DNA of 33,347 nucleotides from contig JAFPAQ010000228.1 in the NCBI GenBank assembly GCA_017424235.1, positions 1 to 33,347 on the forward strand, in the 5' to 3' direction. This DNA comes from Lachnospiraceae bacterium. Its GTDB lineage: Bacteria; Bacillota; Clostridia; Lachnospirales; Lachnospiraceae. Shown here in pieces: positions 15,192 to 23,830 of the stretch. Both the position numbers and the translations under genes were made by a program. Numbering within the stretch: the first letter of the stretch is position 1; each line of letters opens with the position of its first letter. A model generated the notes under the pieces. The model did not search any database. It was not told the DNA's origin and saw only the letters and a list, made by a program, of their open reading frames with translations.

Positions 15192-15220
15192 CCCTGCGTA
15201 CCGCATCCCGACACGCAGGG
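15192..15220 (-). terminator. Hairpin after the recombinase gene
   Basis: CCCTGCGT (15192-15199) pairs with ACGCAGGG (15213-15220). There is no clear T-run, so it is only a possible terminator at the left end of the transposon. Confidence 0.45.
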
Positions 15221-15228
15221 AGTTTCAT

Positions 15229-16854
15229 TTAATCAATTTTTCCGATAAAGCGGTAGTAGATGTCTACCTTCTGTTTCCGGCAGCCATCCGGGCTTTTTAA
15301 GGCTTCGTGCACCACGATTTTCTCAATCAGGGTGTTTAAAAGCTCAGTGGTCAGTTCTGTGGGATTTGAGTACTGCTTAATCAGTTCCAGCCATTTCCCT
15401 GCATCACTTTCCGTCTGCTCCATGGAGCTTAAGGCTTCCTGAAGTTCCCGGATTTTTGTTTCCAGTTCCCGTTGCTCTGTCTGAAACCGTTCCGAAAGCA
15501 TGGTAAAGTTGTATTCGGTTATCTTTCCCAAAGACCAGTCCTCATACAGCTTTGTAAACAGTCCGTCTACCTCGGCTTTTCTCTTTGTGGCTCTTTTCAG
15601 TTCCACGGCTCTTTGTCTCTTTGCGGCACTGCGTTCCTTGTTTCCGGCGTTTAACAACTGCTGTAACAGCTTTTCATCGTCCCGGTGCACCTGCTCCGAC
15701 CAATATTGCAGTATGGAAAGCACATATCCGTAAAGCACATCATAGCGGATGTAGTGCATGGAGCATTGACCCAGTCCCTGCCCGTTTTTGTTGCAGTGGT
15801 AGTAACCGTAAGGTGTTTTGTTCTGCCGGTTTTGTGCATAGGAAAGCGTCCATCCGCAGTCGGCACATTTGATAAGTCCGGCAAATATCTGGGTCTGACC
15901 GTTTTTGCATACCCTCCGGCGACCGACTATCTGTTCCTGTACCTGCAAAAACATTTCCTTCGTGATGATGGCTTCATGGGTATTTTCTACCCGAAACCAC
16001 TCCGACTCAGGCTTCCGTACCACCTTTTTGTTTTTAAAGGAGACGGTGGACTGACGGTTATGCACGCTGTTCCCGATGTAGTTTTCATCTTTTAAGATAC
16101 TCTTTACCTGTGATATCGTCCACTGATACCGTTTGGATTCGTCTGCTCCCTCAAATACATGGGCAAAGGTGCCGTTTCTTTGGAAATTTACCCACGCCGG
16201 GGTGGAGACCTTCTCCTCCATTAGTATCCGTGTGATTTTCGCCGCTCCTGCACCGTGCAGGGCAAGCTCAAATATCTTTTCGATAATCCACTTGGTATCC
16301 GGGTCAATTAAAAGGTGTCCCGTCTGCTCCGGGTCCTTTCGATACCCTAAAGGTGCATAGGCTCCGTAGTGGGCTCCGTTTGCAAACCGGGTGCGAAAGG
16401 CTGCCTTGACCTTCTTGCTGGTCTGTCTGGCATGCATCTCGTTCAAGATGTTTAAAAACGGTGCAAGCTCATTGTCTCCGTTTAAGGTATCCACGTTGTC
16501 ATTGATGGCAATGTAGCGGACTCCCTTGCTTGGAAAATAGAGCTCTGTGTACTGTCCGGTCAGGATGTAGTTTCTGCCAAGTCGTGACAAGTCCTTTGTC
16601 ACAACACAGTTGATTCTGCCATCCTCGATGTCATCAATCATTCGTTGGAACTCCGGGCGGTCAAAGTTGGTGCCAGACCATCCGTCATCAATGTATTCGT
16701 CCACCACGTTCAGACCGTGTTCGTGGGCGTATTCCCGGAGCATCATCCGTTGGGTGCGGATACTTCCGCTTTCTCCCTGAAGCTCGTCGTCCCGGCTCAA
16801 ACGAAGGTAAAGTGCCGTGTTATAAATGGTTGTATTGTATGGTTGTTTCATCAA
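15229..16854 (-). CDS. Large serine recombinase, TnpX/TndX-like
   Basis: This recombinase (541 aa) should excise and insert the transposon. The N-terminal catalytic domain has the serine in ALYLRLSRDDE (about S20) and KDLSRLGRNY; a recombinase domain follows with GYRKDPEQTGHL and the KSILKDENYIGN segment. A zinc ribbon is visible (CADCGWTL, then YYHCNKN and GQC), then a long coiled-coil region (about 410-500). All family parts are present, so it is probably active. It lies 56 bp inside the left end and reads toward that end, as in Tn4451-type elements. Confidence 0.93.
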   Translation of the reverse strand: MMKQPYNTTIYNTALYLRLSRDDELQGESGSIRTQRMMLREYAHEHGLNVVDEYIDDGWSGTNFDRPEFQRMIDDIEDGRINCVVTKDLSRLGRNYILTGQYTELYFPSKGVRYIAINDNVDTLNGDNELAPFLNILNEMHARQTSKKVKAAFRTRFANGAHYGAYAPLGYRKDPEQTGHLLIDPDTKWIIEKIFELALHGAGAAKITRILMEEKVSTPAWVNFQRNGTFAHVFEGADESKRYQWTISQVKSILKDENYIGNSVHNRQSTVSFKNKKVVRKPESEWFRVENTHEAIITKEMFLQVQEQIVGRRRVCKNGQTQIFAGLIKCADCGWTLSYAQNRQNKTPYGYYHCNKNGQGLGQCSMHYIRYDVLYGYVLSILQYWSEQVHRDDEKLLQQLLNAGNKERSAAKRQRAVELKRATKRKAEVDGLFTKLYEDWSLGKITEYNFTMLSERFQTEQRELETKIRELQEALSSMEQTESDAGKWLELIKQYSNPTELTTELLNTLIEKIVVHEALKSPDGCRKQKVDIYYRFIGKID

Positions 16855-16874
16855 AATCCTCCTTTTTGAAACAA

Positions 16875-16923
16875 CCCACGCTTACAATACTGCTTGTAAA
16901 AAGTATTATACCGTAAGCATGGG
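16875..16923. repeat. Inverted repeat upstream of the recombinase gene
   Basis: CCCACGCTTAC (16875-16885) and GTAAGCATGGG (16913-16923) form an inverted pair with one mismatch just before the recombinase start. The complement GTAAGCGTGGG recurs at 28334-28344, near the right end. It is a candidate binding site of the recombinase or a regulator. Confidence 0.5.
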
Positions 16924-16938
16924 TGATAATCAATGTGT

Positions 16939-17130
16939 TTAAGCAGAAATCTTCCCTTCCGCAGTGTGTAACATCACATCCGTCAGCAGGGCATCCAGCT
17001 TCTTACCGTTTGTGGCAAAGTGCTCGGATATCTCGATGTGGGTTTTTCCACACACGAAATACTGTTTTCCGTCCTCTGCCGTAAGAACCCTTCCTGCCGG
17101 CGATTCCGTATTGCTTCGGTTCTTCCCCAT
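16939..17130 (-). CDS. tnpW: TnpW-family transposon protein
   Basis: This 63-aa protein matches the small transposon-encoded TnpW group found in Tn4451-like elements: AEDGKQYFVCGKTHIEISEHF, then KLDALLTDVM. Its function is unknown. Three in-frame ATGs are possible. AAGGAGG overlaps the second and is ideally spaced (6 bases) from the third at 17128-17130, which is therefore chosen. It lies between the relaxase and recombinase genes, all on the same strand. Confidence 0.75.
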   Translation of the reverse strand: MGKNRSNTESPAGRVLTAEDGKQYFVCGKTHIEISEHFATNGKKLDALLTDVMLHTAEGKISA

Positions 17131-17173
17131 AGGCATCCTCCTTTCTTCGTTTCCCGGCATCCACAGATGCTAT

Positions 17174-17988
17174 CTATCGGTTTCTGTCTTTCTTTTTTAC
17201 TTCCTGTTTGAGCTGGGCAAGAAGCTCCGGCGGTATCCGGTCCATAAGCCGGTGCAGCTCTCTTAATTCGCTTTCCTGCTTCGCCCGCTCCATCGCATTC
17301 TTCATTTTTCCGCTTTCCCCGGCTTTTGCCCGGGCTTCCAGTTCTTGGTTTTGGGAAATCAAATCATCGATGGTAACCTGATACTTCTTTAACTGTCCGA
17401 GGAAATTCTCCATCTGCGGAAACCACTTCCGTAAAAGCTGTAATGCTTCCTTCTGCTTCCCGGCGTTAAACATGGTGATGTTCTCCAATGTCTGCAGGAT
17501 TTTGTTGCCCTGTTTGCTAAGGCTGACCGCCTGTTTAAAGAGCCTTGTGGGAATATGCTTTCTTCCCGTGACTCTGGCACTTTCTCCACGCTCCAAATCG
17601 GGATACTTCTCTGCCATGTAAGCATGAAAATCATCCTGCCATTTGGTAAGGCTTGCCCGGTTCCCGATAATCTCTTTTGCACAAAGCCGGTTATCCTTGG
17701 TTAAGGGAACAAAGGTCAGGTGCAGATGGGGCGTTTTCTCGTCCATGTGTACCACTGCCGAAATGATATTCTCCTTCCCGACCCGGTCTGCAAGAAACTC
17801 CGTAGCACGTTTAAAATAAGCTGCCATTTCCTGTGTGGATTTCCCCTTAAAAAACTCCGGGCTTGCGGTAACTAACGTATCCACAAACCTTGTGCTGTCC
17901 TTTCTTGTACGACAGCCGGATGCTTCAATTCGATGTTTGATAAAACGGGAATACCGTTCCTTTGGCTTAACGATGTGGAAGTTGTATT
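17174..17988 (-). pseudogene. MobV/TnpZ relaxase, 3' part (split by IS21)
   Basis: This is the C-terminal part of a plasmid-mobilisation relaxase: KYNFHIVKPKERYSRFIKHR, then the metal-binding HMDEKTPHLHL and a coiled-coil tail. The frame now begins in IS sequence. The N-terminal 43 codons lie beyond the insertion at 20628-20758. Removing 17989-20627 plus one TATT copy restores a 313-aa protein with SKYNFHIV across the joint. The N-terminal part of the relaxase domain is separated from the metal site, so the relaxase should be inactive. Confidence 0.9.
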
Positions 17989-18105
17989 TGCAAATGCTAA
18001 TATAAGAATGTAGGAAATATGGCATATAAAAATGTCGGAAAACCTACATTCTTATTTTGTATTTTTAGGTGTATTGTTACACTTCCTTATGGAGGTGAAC
18101 ACGGC

Positions 18106-19788
18106 ATGAAAAACAATCTTAAAGGAGAACTGGCAGTTATGGATAGTCTTGATATCAAGCCCAACTATGCTGCTCTGGGAAGAAAGTATGGTATGGACTG
18201 GCGGACAGTTAAAAAATACCACAATGGTTATGAAGGGAGGTCTGATAAGCGAAACAAGGGAAGTAAATTAGATGAATACAGGAATGAAATAAAAGACAAA
18301 CTGGCTATCAAAAGAATTACTGTTCAGGGGGTATATCAGTTCATGTTAAAGAAATATGGTGTAAACCGAATAGGTTCATATTCAAACTTCAACAGATATG
18401 TCACTGTCAACAAATTAAAACCTAAAGCCAGAACTCAGGGGCATCCAAGATTTGAAAAAAATCCGGGAGAACAGGCACAGGTAGATTGGAAGGAGGATAT
18501 CAGCATTACTAACATATATGGCGAGAAATTCGTTATAAACGTTCTGCATACAACACTGAAATATTCAAGATATGCCCATCTTGAAATGACCGCACAAAAA
18601 AGATTCGATGATGTTGCAAGAGGACTTATTAATAGTTTCAGAAAGTTTGGAGGCGTTCCAAAAGAATTACTTTTTGACAACATGGCGACAGTTTCCAATA
18701 CAAATGTAACACCCAAAAAGCCTACAGATTCCATCATGCAGATGGCAAAAGACTTTGGCTTTAAAGTGCGGCTGTGTAAAGCACGCTCACCGCAGACTAA
18801 AGGAACTGTAGAAGCAAGAAATAAGATAATTGACTGGGTCAGAGCTTATGAAGGCGAGTTTGAAACAATAGAAGAACTGGAGGTGCTTATCAGTGCAGTT
18901 AATAAAGATATGAACATATCAATTAATCAGGAAACAAAAATGTCTCCAACAGCACTTTTTTACAAAGAAAAAGAGTACCTGAAGCCGCTTCCGCATAAAA
19001 GTATCATTGACACCTATCTCACACCAAACAGATACAGAGTGTCATCTGAAGCACTTATACGCTTTAATGGCAACAGATACTCAGTTGACCCAAAGCTCAT
19101 TGGCGAAGAAGTTACAGCAGACTACTTAGACAACAAGCTTTACATCTATTATAACGGAAAACTTGTAACTATTCACGCATTAAATAATAATCCTGTCAAT
19201 TATAAAAAACATCACTACGAACAGCTTATGAAAGGCAGAATCAATGATGCGGACATGGAAACAGTAATTACCGGAAATCTAAAGATGATGGACAGATTAT
19301 TAGACAGCCGGAAAGTCACTGTGACCGAAAAGGAGGCCGTAAAATCTGAGGAAGCGCTTATAGCCTATATTAATCAGAGTGATTATGGAAGATGGATTAT
19401 AAATAATTATGCACATTTGTCAGACACAGATAAAAGAACCTTTAGAAAAGGCATAAATGAAGTGCTTCCGTACATTGCTGACAGGGAACTATTCATATCA
19501 CACATCAAATATTCCATGAAATCAGATATGTGCAGAAATCTTGCATATGACTGTGTTATGGAAGACTGCATGCACATGGATAATTCGCCATCAATTCTTC
19601 GCAAAGATGGATTTGAGTTCCTTTATGATAAGTACAAAGACAAGATATATAAGGATATGGAACAAATGGCAAAAGACTGGGGATTGGATGGTCAGAAAGA
19701 AGTAATACATTCTGAAAATTCCAATGAACCAGACAGGAGCATATCCCTGACTGCCGAACTTCCATTCGATACCGCCAAGGAGGACTGA
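18106..19788 (+). CDS. istA: IS21-family transposase IstA
   Basis: IstA is the DDE transposase of IS21. From the ATG at 18106 (GGAGGTG upstream) it is 560 aa; a longer frame to 18019 starts within the terminal repeats. An N-terminal helix-turn-helix (NYAALGRKYGMDWRTVKKY) precedes the integrase core with the expected acidic residues in QVDWKEDIS, LLFDNMATV and TKGTVEARNK. A C-terminal beta-rich domain follows. The TGA stop overlaps the istB ATG by one base, the usual coupling. Confidence 0.93.
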   Translation: MKNNLKGELAVMDSLDIKPNYAALGRKYGMDWRTVKKYHNGYEGRSDKRNKGSKLDEYRNEIKDKLAIKRITVQGVYQFMLKKYGVNRIGSYSNFNRYVTVNKLKPKARTQGHPRFEKNPGEQAQVDWKEDISITNIYGEKFVINVLHTTLKYSRYAHLEMTAQKRFDDVARGLINSFRKFGGVPKELLFDNMATVSNTNVTPKKPTDSIMQMAKDFGFKVRLCKARSPQTKGTVEARNKIIDWVRAYEGEFETIEELEVLISAVNKDMNISINQETKMSPTALFYKEKEYLKPLPHKSIIDTYLTPNRYRVSSEALIRFNGNRYSVDPKLIGEEVTADYLDNKLYIYYNGKLVTIHALNNNPVNYKKHHYEQLMKGRINDADMETVITGNLKMMDRLLDSRKVTVTEKEAVKSEEALIAYINQSDYGRWIINNYAHLSDTDKRTFRKGINEVLPYIADRELFISHIKYSMKSDMCRNLAYDCVMEDCMHMDNSPSILRKDGFEFLYDKYKDKIYKDMEQMAKDWGLDGQKEVIHSENSNEPDRSISLTAELPFDTAKED

Positions 19789-20543
19789 TGAATACATATA
19801 ACAACTTAATAAATAATCTTGAAGCTCTTGAATTATTCAGATTCAAAGAAAATATAGACACATATCTGGATATGATTGCAGGTGGAGAGAAAACAGCTCT
19901 GGATGCTTTATGCGAACTTACAGAAAGTGAAATTGACTTCAGAAAGCAACAGGCAATAACAGGCTGTGTAAAGGTAGCTAATTTCCCATTTTTAAAGGAG
20001 ATTTGTGAATTCGATTTCAGTTTCCAGCCATCGCTTGATAAGTCCAAAATCATGGATCTTTTGACACTGCGTTTTATAGAAAAAGCAGAGAATATCATAT
20101 TCTGCGGGACTCCGGGAGTAGGCAAAACAAATCTTGCAGTATCAATCGGGATAGAAGCTGCAAAACACAGATACTGCGTATATTTTATAACATTTCAGGA
20201 TTTAATATCACAGCTAAAAAAAGCAGCTTCAGAAAACAGACTTGAGACAAGAATCAAATGGTTCTGCAGATACAAGCTTCTGATAATAGATGAACTTGGT
20301 TATCAGAAGATGGATGTTGATTCAGCCAATCTATTCTTTAATCTCATAGCCAAGCGATACGAGAAGCTGTCAACAGTAATAACAACTAACAGTCCATTTT
20401 CCAAGTGGTCTGATATATTTCAGGAACCCGTATTAACTAATGCTCTGCTTGACAGACTGCTTCATCACTGCTCTGTTATAAACATAAATGGGCCATCCTA
20501 CAGACTAAAAGATCAGATGCAGTATATGATTGAGGAAAATTAA
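19788..20543 (+). CDS. istB: IS21-family helper ATPase IstB
   Basis: IstB is the AAA+ ATPase that assists IstA and selects the target. The 251-aa protein has the Walker A motif CGTPGVGKTNLAVSIG (about 105-120), Walker B LLIIDELGY (about 164-172), and sensor and arginine segments ending VINITNGPS-like VININGPSYRL. GGAGGAC in the end of istA is the ribosome site. The gene is complete, so the IS may still be mobile. Confidence 0.93.
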   Translation: MNTYNNLINNLEALELFRFKENIDTYLDMIAGGEKTALDALCELTESEIDFRKQQAITGCVKVANFPFLKEICEFDFSFQPSLDKSKIMDLLTLRFIEKAENIIFCGTPGVGKTNLAVSIGIEAAKHRYCVYFITFQDLISQLKKAASENRLETRIKWFCRYKLLIIDELGYQKMDVDSANLFFNLIAKRYEKLSTVITTNSPFSKWSDIFQEPVLTNALLDRLLHHCSVININGPSYRLKDQMQYMIEEN

Positions 20544-20627
20544 GTTACATAAAATATCATATAAGCGTGTAGGTTTTCCTACATTCTTATATGATAAAAA
20601 ACCTACAATTTTATATTGACATTTGCA

Positions 20628-20758
20628 TATTTACTGCGTTCCGTATCAATGTCGGGATTACTGGCATACCGTTCCTTTTCCCGTTCGTGGTGGGCTTCCA
20701 GTGCCCCTGACGGGGCTCCCTTGTGCTTCGCAAATCGTAAAATAGCGTATTGTGGCAT
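20628..20758 (-). pseudogene. MobV/TnpZ relaxase, 5' part (split by IS21)
   Basis: The ATG at 20756-20758 with AAAGGAG upstream starts MPQYAILRFAKHKG, and the segment GALEAHHEREKERYASNPDI is the conserved MobV N-terminus. The relaxase frame ends in SKY at the IS junction; the reading frame then continues a few codons into IS sequence to a stop at 20603. The protein resumes at 17984. The native promoter and ribosome site are still attached to this short piece. Confidence 0.88.
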
Positions 20759-20901
20759 GTAACTCCTTTCCGTCCACAAAAGAGTGGACATCTCTTTATT
20801 TTCAAGGTACGGCTCATCGATGAACTAAGGAAAGTCTACACTTATTTCTCATACTGTGCCGTATATCCAAAAGGCAGGAAATATAGGATATTTGGCAGGA
20901 C

Positions 20902-20930
20902 TTTCCGCTTTTACGGAAATGTGGTAAAAT
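20902..20930 (+). promoter_or_regulatory. Promoter/operator of the XRE gene
   Basis: TTTCCG (20902-20907) and its complement CGGAAA (20914-20919) form a hairpin-like operator. A -10 TAAAAT lies at 20925-20930, 17 bp after the first arm, which would serve as a poor -35. AGGAG at 20951-20955 precedes the GTG start. The divergent mobV start is at 20758. Confidence 0.5.
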
Positions 20931-20963
20931 GGAGAAGAAATATGATTATGAGGAGATGATACT

Positions 20964-21767
20964 GTGGCATTAACCATACAGGAACGCTTAAAAGACCTAC
21001 GGGTAGAACGGGGACTGACATTGGAACAGCTTGCCGGTGAAACCGGGCTGTCAAAATCTGCCCTCGGAAGCTATGAATCAGAGGATTACAAGGATATCAG
21101 CCATCATGCCATCAACCGGCTGGCTGACTTTTACGGTGTGACTGCCGATTATCTGCTTGCCCGGACAGAAACAAAAAGCCACCCGAATGCAGAGCTTTCT
21201 GACCTGCATCTGAGTGACGAAATGATAGAGCTATTAAAGAGTAAACGGGTGGATACGGCACTGCTCTGTGAACTGGCAACCCACCCGGATTTCACAAAGC
21301 TTCTTGCCGACATACAGATCTATGTGGAGGGTATTGCATCCATGCAGATACAGAACCTGAATGCATGGGTGGATGTGGCAAGGGCTGAAATCATGGAAAA
21401 GTATCAGCCAAAGGAACAGGACAAAACCATGTATCTGTTGCAGTCAGCCCATGTGAAGGAAGGCGACTATTTCCGTAGCCGGGTACATAAGGATATGGAC
21501 AGTATCTTGGAAGATATCAGAAACGCCCACGCCGGAAGAAGTGACGGAGCACTGAAAACATCTGTTGCGGAAGAACTGCGGCAGGATTTGGAAGAAGTGG
21601 CTGCCTTTGAAGGAAGCCGGGCAGAACAGCTTCTGATGGTGTTCTGTAAGCAGACCAAGCTCCGTTACAATAAGCTGACAGAGGACGAAAAGCAGGCACT
21701 GATACGGATTATGCAGAAGTCAGAGCTGATGAAGAGCCCTATTTCTCAGAGGGGTAGAAAGAAATAA
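20964..21767 (+). CDS. XRE-family regulator of the transposon
   Basis: The 267-aa protein has an N-terminal helix-turn-helix of the XRE/Cro type (ERLKDLRVERGLTLEQLA, then SKSALGSYE, residues about 6-62), followed by a helical region of unknown fold. It starts with GTG at 20964 (GAGGAG upstream). It diverges from mobV and ends 38 bp before cas1. Such regulators are common in Tn4451-like elements and probably control mobilisation. Whether it also drives cas1-cas2 is open: no terminator is seen between them. Confidence 0.85.
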   Translation: MALTIQERLKDLRVERGLTLEQLAGETGLSKSALGSYESEDYKDISHHAINRLADFYGVTADYLLARTETKSHPNAELSDLHLSDEMIELLKSKRVDTALLCELATHPDFTKLLADIQIYVEGIASMQIQNLNAWVDVARAEIMEKYQPKEQDKTMYLLQSAHVKEGDYFRSRVHKDMDSILEDIRNAHAGRSDGALKTSVAEELRQDLEEVAAFEGSRAEQLLMVFCKQTKLRYNKLTEDEKQALIRIMQKSELMKSPISQRGRKK

Positions 21768-21805
21768 AATACGTATACTTAAAGATACTTTGAGAGGTAA
21801 CATTT

Positions 21806-22711
21806 ATGGGATTTCGTACACTTGAAATTAGTCATGCGGCAGAAATACACATAAAAGAAGGACAATTGGAAATTACAACAGACGATGGAGTTGCAGTTGT
21901 TCCGATAGAGGACTTGAATCAGATTATGGTACATGGGGCTAATATACGACTTTCTACAATGGATTTATCTATCTTAAGTCAAAATAAGGTGGCACTGATG
22001 ACGCTTGATGACAGATATTTACCTACAGCCATTGTGCTGCCCTTTGAAGGTCATGCAAGACAGTCTAAATTAATGCATGCACAAGTAAATACTACACATG
22101 AAAAATATATGGAGTTATGGATTGATATTATAAAACAAAAGATAAGTAATCAATCCCGAGCGCTGTCTATTATGGGTTTGGATGGTGCGGAAAGAATTGC
22201 AGAGCATGTGGCAACTGTAGATGAGGAAAATGTGGATTACTGTGAATCATTAGCTGCTAAAGAATATTTTTCATATTATCATGAGGGATTTAACAGAAGA
22301 AGTGAGGACCCTATAAATAGCAGACTGAATTATGGCTATGCTGTTGTAAGAAGTGCAATTGCAAGAAAACTGGTGGCAACGGGTTTTCATCCAACTTTTG
22401 GAATACATCATGACAATCAATTGAATGCATTTAATCTGGCCGATGATTTGATAGAACCGTATCGTGCAATAGTTGATTTAGTAGCACATAACAATATAGC
22501 GTCAAATATTCAGTTGACAAAATCAGAAAGAAGAGAATTAGCACATGTATTACATAATGCCTGTATCGTCGATGGAGTCAAGGTTAATGTAATGTCGGCG
22601 ATTGATATTATGGTAGAAAGTTTAAAGAGGATTATTTTAGATGCTTCGACAGAAAAACTGAAGTTACCAATGATTCTGCCGATTGAAAGTATGGAGGGAA
22701 TTACGGAATGA
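21806..22711 (+). CDS. cas1: Cas1, CRISPR integrase (type II-like)
   Basis: Cas1 forms the integrase that inserts DNA into CRISPR arrays. The 301-aa protein resembles type II Cas1: start MGFRTLEIS, segment LAAKEYFSYYHEGFNRR, then LNYGYAVVRSAIARKLV, GIHHDNQLNAFNLADDLIEPYR. The expected active-site residues are present: E147, H202 and E217. The ribosome site is GAGAGG. The stop overlaps the cas2 start (ATGA). There is no cas9, csn2 or cas4 nearby; upstream is the transposon XRE gene. The gene is visibly more AT-rich than the XRE gene before it, suggesting separate acquisition. Confidence 0.93.
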   Translation: MGFRTLEISHAAEIHIKEGQLEITTDDGVAVVPIEDLNQIMVHGANIRLSTMDLSILSQNKVALMTLDDRYLPTAIVLPFEGHARQSKLMHAQVNTTHEKYMELWIDIIKQKISNQSRALSIMGLDGAERIAEHVATVDEENVDYCESLAAKEYFSYYHEGFNRRSEDPINSRLNYGYAVVRSAIARKLVATGFHPTFGIHHDNQLNAFNLADDLIEPYRAIVDLVAHNNIASNIQLTKSERRELAHVLHNACIVDGVKVNVMSAIDIMVESLKRIILDASTEKLKLPMILPIESMEGITE

Positions 22712-23013
22712 GATTACTTGTTATTCTTAGTCCAACAGATAGATGGGGAACTAAAACAGAGTATACGAAGCTTCGAAAGTTTTTACATAAAGATGGCTAT
22801 TTGCGAATAGCACCGGAAGTGTATATGCGGATAGTGCAAAATAGGAAAGCGTCCGAAAAACATTACAGACGAATTGAAGAGTACGCACCTAAAACCGGAA
22901 TAGTGAGACTTTTACGTTTGACAGAGAAGCAATATAATAATATTTATATGGTAGCAGGTGAACCAGATTATCAAGAAAAAGTAGTTGGCACAAACAGTCA
23001 TATTATGTTATAA
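22708..23013 (+). CDS. cas2: Cas2, partner of Cas1
   Basis: Cas2 bridges two Cas1 dimers in the integration complex. The 101-aa protein has the ferredoxin-like pattern: MRLLVILSPTD, LRKFLHKDGY, EVYMRIVQNRK, and GIVRLLRLTEKQYNNI. It overlaps cas1 by 4 bp. The metal-binding aspartate that normally ends strand 1 (as in FDMPTD) appears to be replaced (ILSPTD here), so nuclease activity may be absent; integration does not require that activity in studied systems. The C-terminal 15 residues are unusual. A palindromic repeat begins 66 bp after the stop. Confidence 0.9.
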   Translation: MRLLVILSPTDRWGTKTEYTKLRKFLHKDGYLRIAPEVYMRIVQNRKASEKHYRRIEEYAPKTGIVRLLRLTEKQYNNIYMVAGEPDYQEKVVGTNSHIML

Positions 23014-23079
23014 TGAGACTTGTAACAGACTAATTATCTATATTTGGGGAGTTAATAAAACTTTGTACTAAATATAGTT

Positions 23080-23115
23080 GTTGAATGACCCGCCAAAAAT
23101 GGTGCATCGTTCAAC
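23080..23115 (+). repeat. 36-bp palindromic repeat, copy A (next to cas2)
   Basis: The repeat begins GTTGAATGACCC and ends GCATCGTTCAAC, 36 bp. It can fold with a 6-bp outer stem (GTTGAA/TTCAAC), G:U and further pairs, an inner CCA/TGG stem and an AAAA loop. It is identical to copies B and C. An AT-rich 66-bp stretch separates it from cas2. On the right it runs directly into a truncated IS1182 transposase frame. Right flank is AAAAC, as in copy B. Confidence 0.9.
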
Positions 23116-23530
23116 AAAACTTTATCAGCCAGAGACAGCTTTCCTACGAAAACATCATGAGCGAAACGGGAACCAGGTATCGTATGAATCGTTCCATCCA
23201 GGTAGAAGGCGCCTTTGGGGTGCTGAAAAATGATTATGATTTCCAAAGATTTCTGCTCCGTGGGAAAACCAAGGTAAAACTGGAGATTCTTCTGCTGTGT
23301 TTTGGCTATAACATCAATAAACTCCATGCCAAGATTCAGAATGACAGGCTGCGCAGTTACCTGTTTCCACTAAAAACAGCTTAGAGATGACATGGAAAAA
23401 AGAGACCTTTATTAAAGTACGCAAAAAATCAGGAAGTAACTTCTAAAAACGAAGTTTTCCCTGATTTTTATTTCAGAAAAAGAAGGAGCATCGCTCCATA
23501 ACTAGAATTTAGTTATTTTGCGACACTCCC
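23116..23530 (+). pseudogene. IS1182-family transposase remnant
   Basis: The frame reads QNFISQRQLSYENI and then YRMNRSIQVEGAFGVLK and LLCFGYNINKLHAKIQ, the C-terminal end of an IS1182-family transposase, stopping at 23384. The first three quarters of the gene are missing: the frame is cut exactly at the palindromic repeat. An intrinsic terminator and a right terminal sequence (GGGAGTGTCGCAAAATAAC on the minus strand, ending at 23530) follow, so the right end of the IS seems preserved while the left is gone. Confidence 0.75.
23424..23469 (+). terminator. Intrinsic terminator in the IS1182 remnant
   Basis: AAAAATCAGG (23424-23433) pairs with CCTGATTTTT (23460-23469), with an inner AACTTC/GAAGTT stem, followed by T-rich sequence. 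Confidence 0.75.
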
Positions 23531-23729
23531 TTTTTTCGTCTTGTAGTAGGTGGAAAGACAAAGCGAAGAAAAAGAGGGTTCGAGACAAAGTAAGAAGCTC
23601 TTGAGTATGAGCGACAAAAGAAACTGAATAACAGCAGAAGCATGGATATGAAGCACCGCTTTCCTAGAATTCAGATGCAAAATAACGTCTGTTATGATAT
23701 ACTCAATTCGAAATAAAAGGGGCTTAAAC
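23531..23729. other. Stretch without a supported gene
   Basis: Between the IS1182 end and the SAP-like remnant no start, ribosome site and frame combination is convincing. An open frame at about 23601-23717 has protein-like composition but no recognisable family; it may be another remnant. Confidence 0.35.
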
Positions 23730-23830
23730 TTGCAGGAGAAAATACAAATTAACGAAAGACCGGAATTGAATAAAGAATTAGATGGGAAACATTTAGAAGT
23801 TTTTATTATTTAAAGGAAGTAGAAAATGAA
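23730..23830 (+). pseudogene. Frameshifted N-terminal remnant of a SAP-domain-like protein
   Basis: The sequence encodes NERPELNKELDGK and, after a one-base shift in an A-tract near 23788, TFRSFYYLKE. Together they recall the N-terminus of small SAP/DUF6434-type proteins (pattern ERPELDK-DGK-F-YYLKEEL). The rest of the gene is missing. This is pattern memory from a short piece, so the family name is tentative; the shift between two compatible frames is visible. Confidence 0.4.

Larger units (their letters stand above)
17989..20627 (+). mobile_element. IS21-family insertion sequence, complete
   Basis: The 2,639-bp element carries istA and istB and has matching ends: TGCAAATG followed by AATATAA and TGTAGG at both termini. 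The 4-bp target duplication TATT lies at 17985-17988 and 20628-20631. Each end has two directly repeated ATATAA-type boxes ending TGTAGG/TGTCGG followed by an inverted CCTACA, the multiple-repeat end layout known for IS21. It interrupts the mobV gene of the transposon. Confidence 0.93.

Noticed and set aside
15260-16869. Plus-strand frames opposite the serine recombinase
   Set aside because: They are antisense shadows of a well-supported gene.
23080-23200. Ordinary CRISPR array after cas2
   Set aside because: Only one repeat is present here; no second copy follows within spacer distance, and the next copies are 1.9 and 4.9 kb away.
23052-23327. Minus-strand frame ending MLNDAPFLAGHST-like sequence
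   Set aside because: It is antisense to the IS1182 remnant and runs through the palindromic repeat; no ribosome site.
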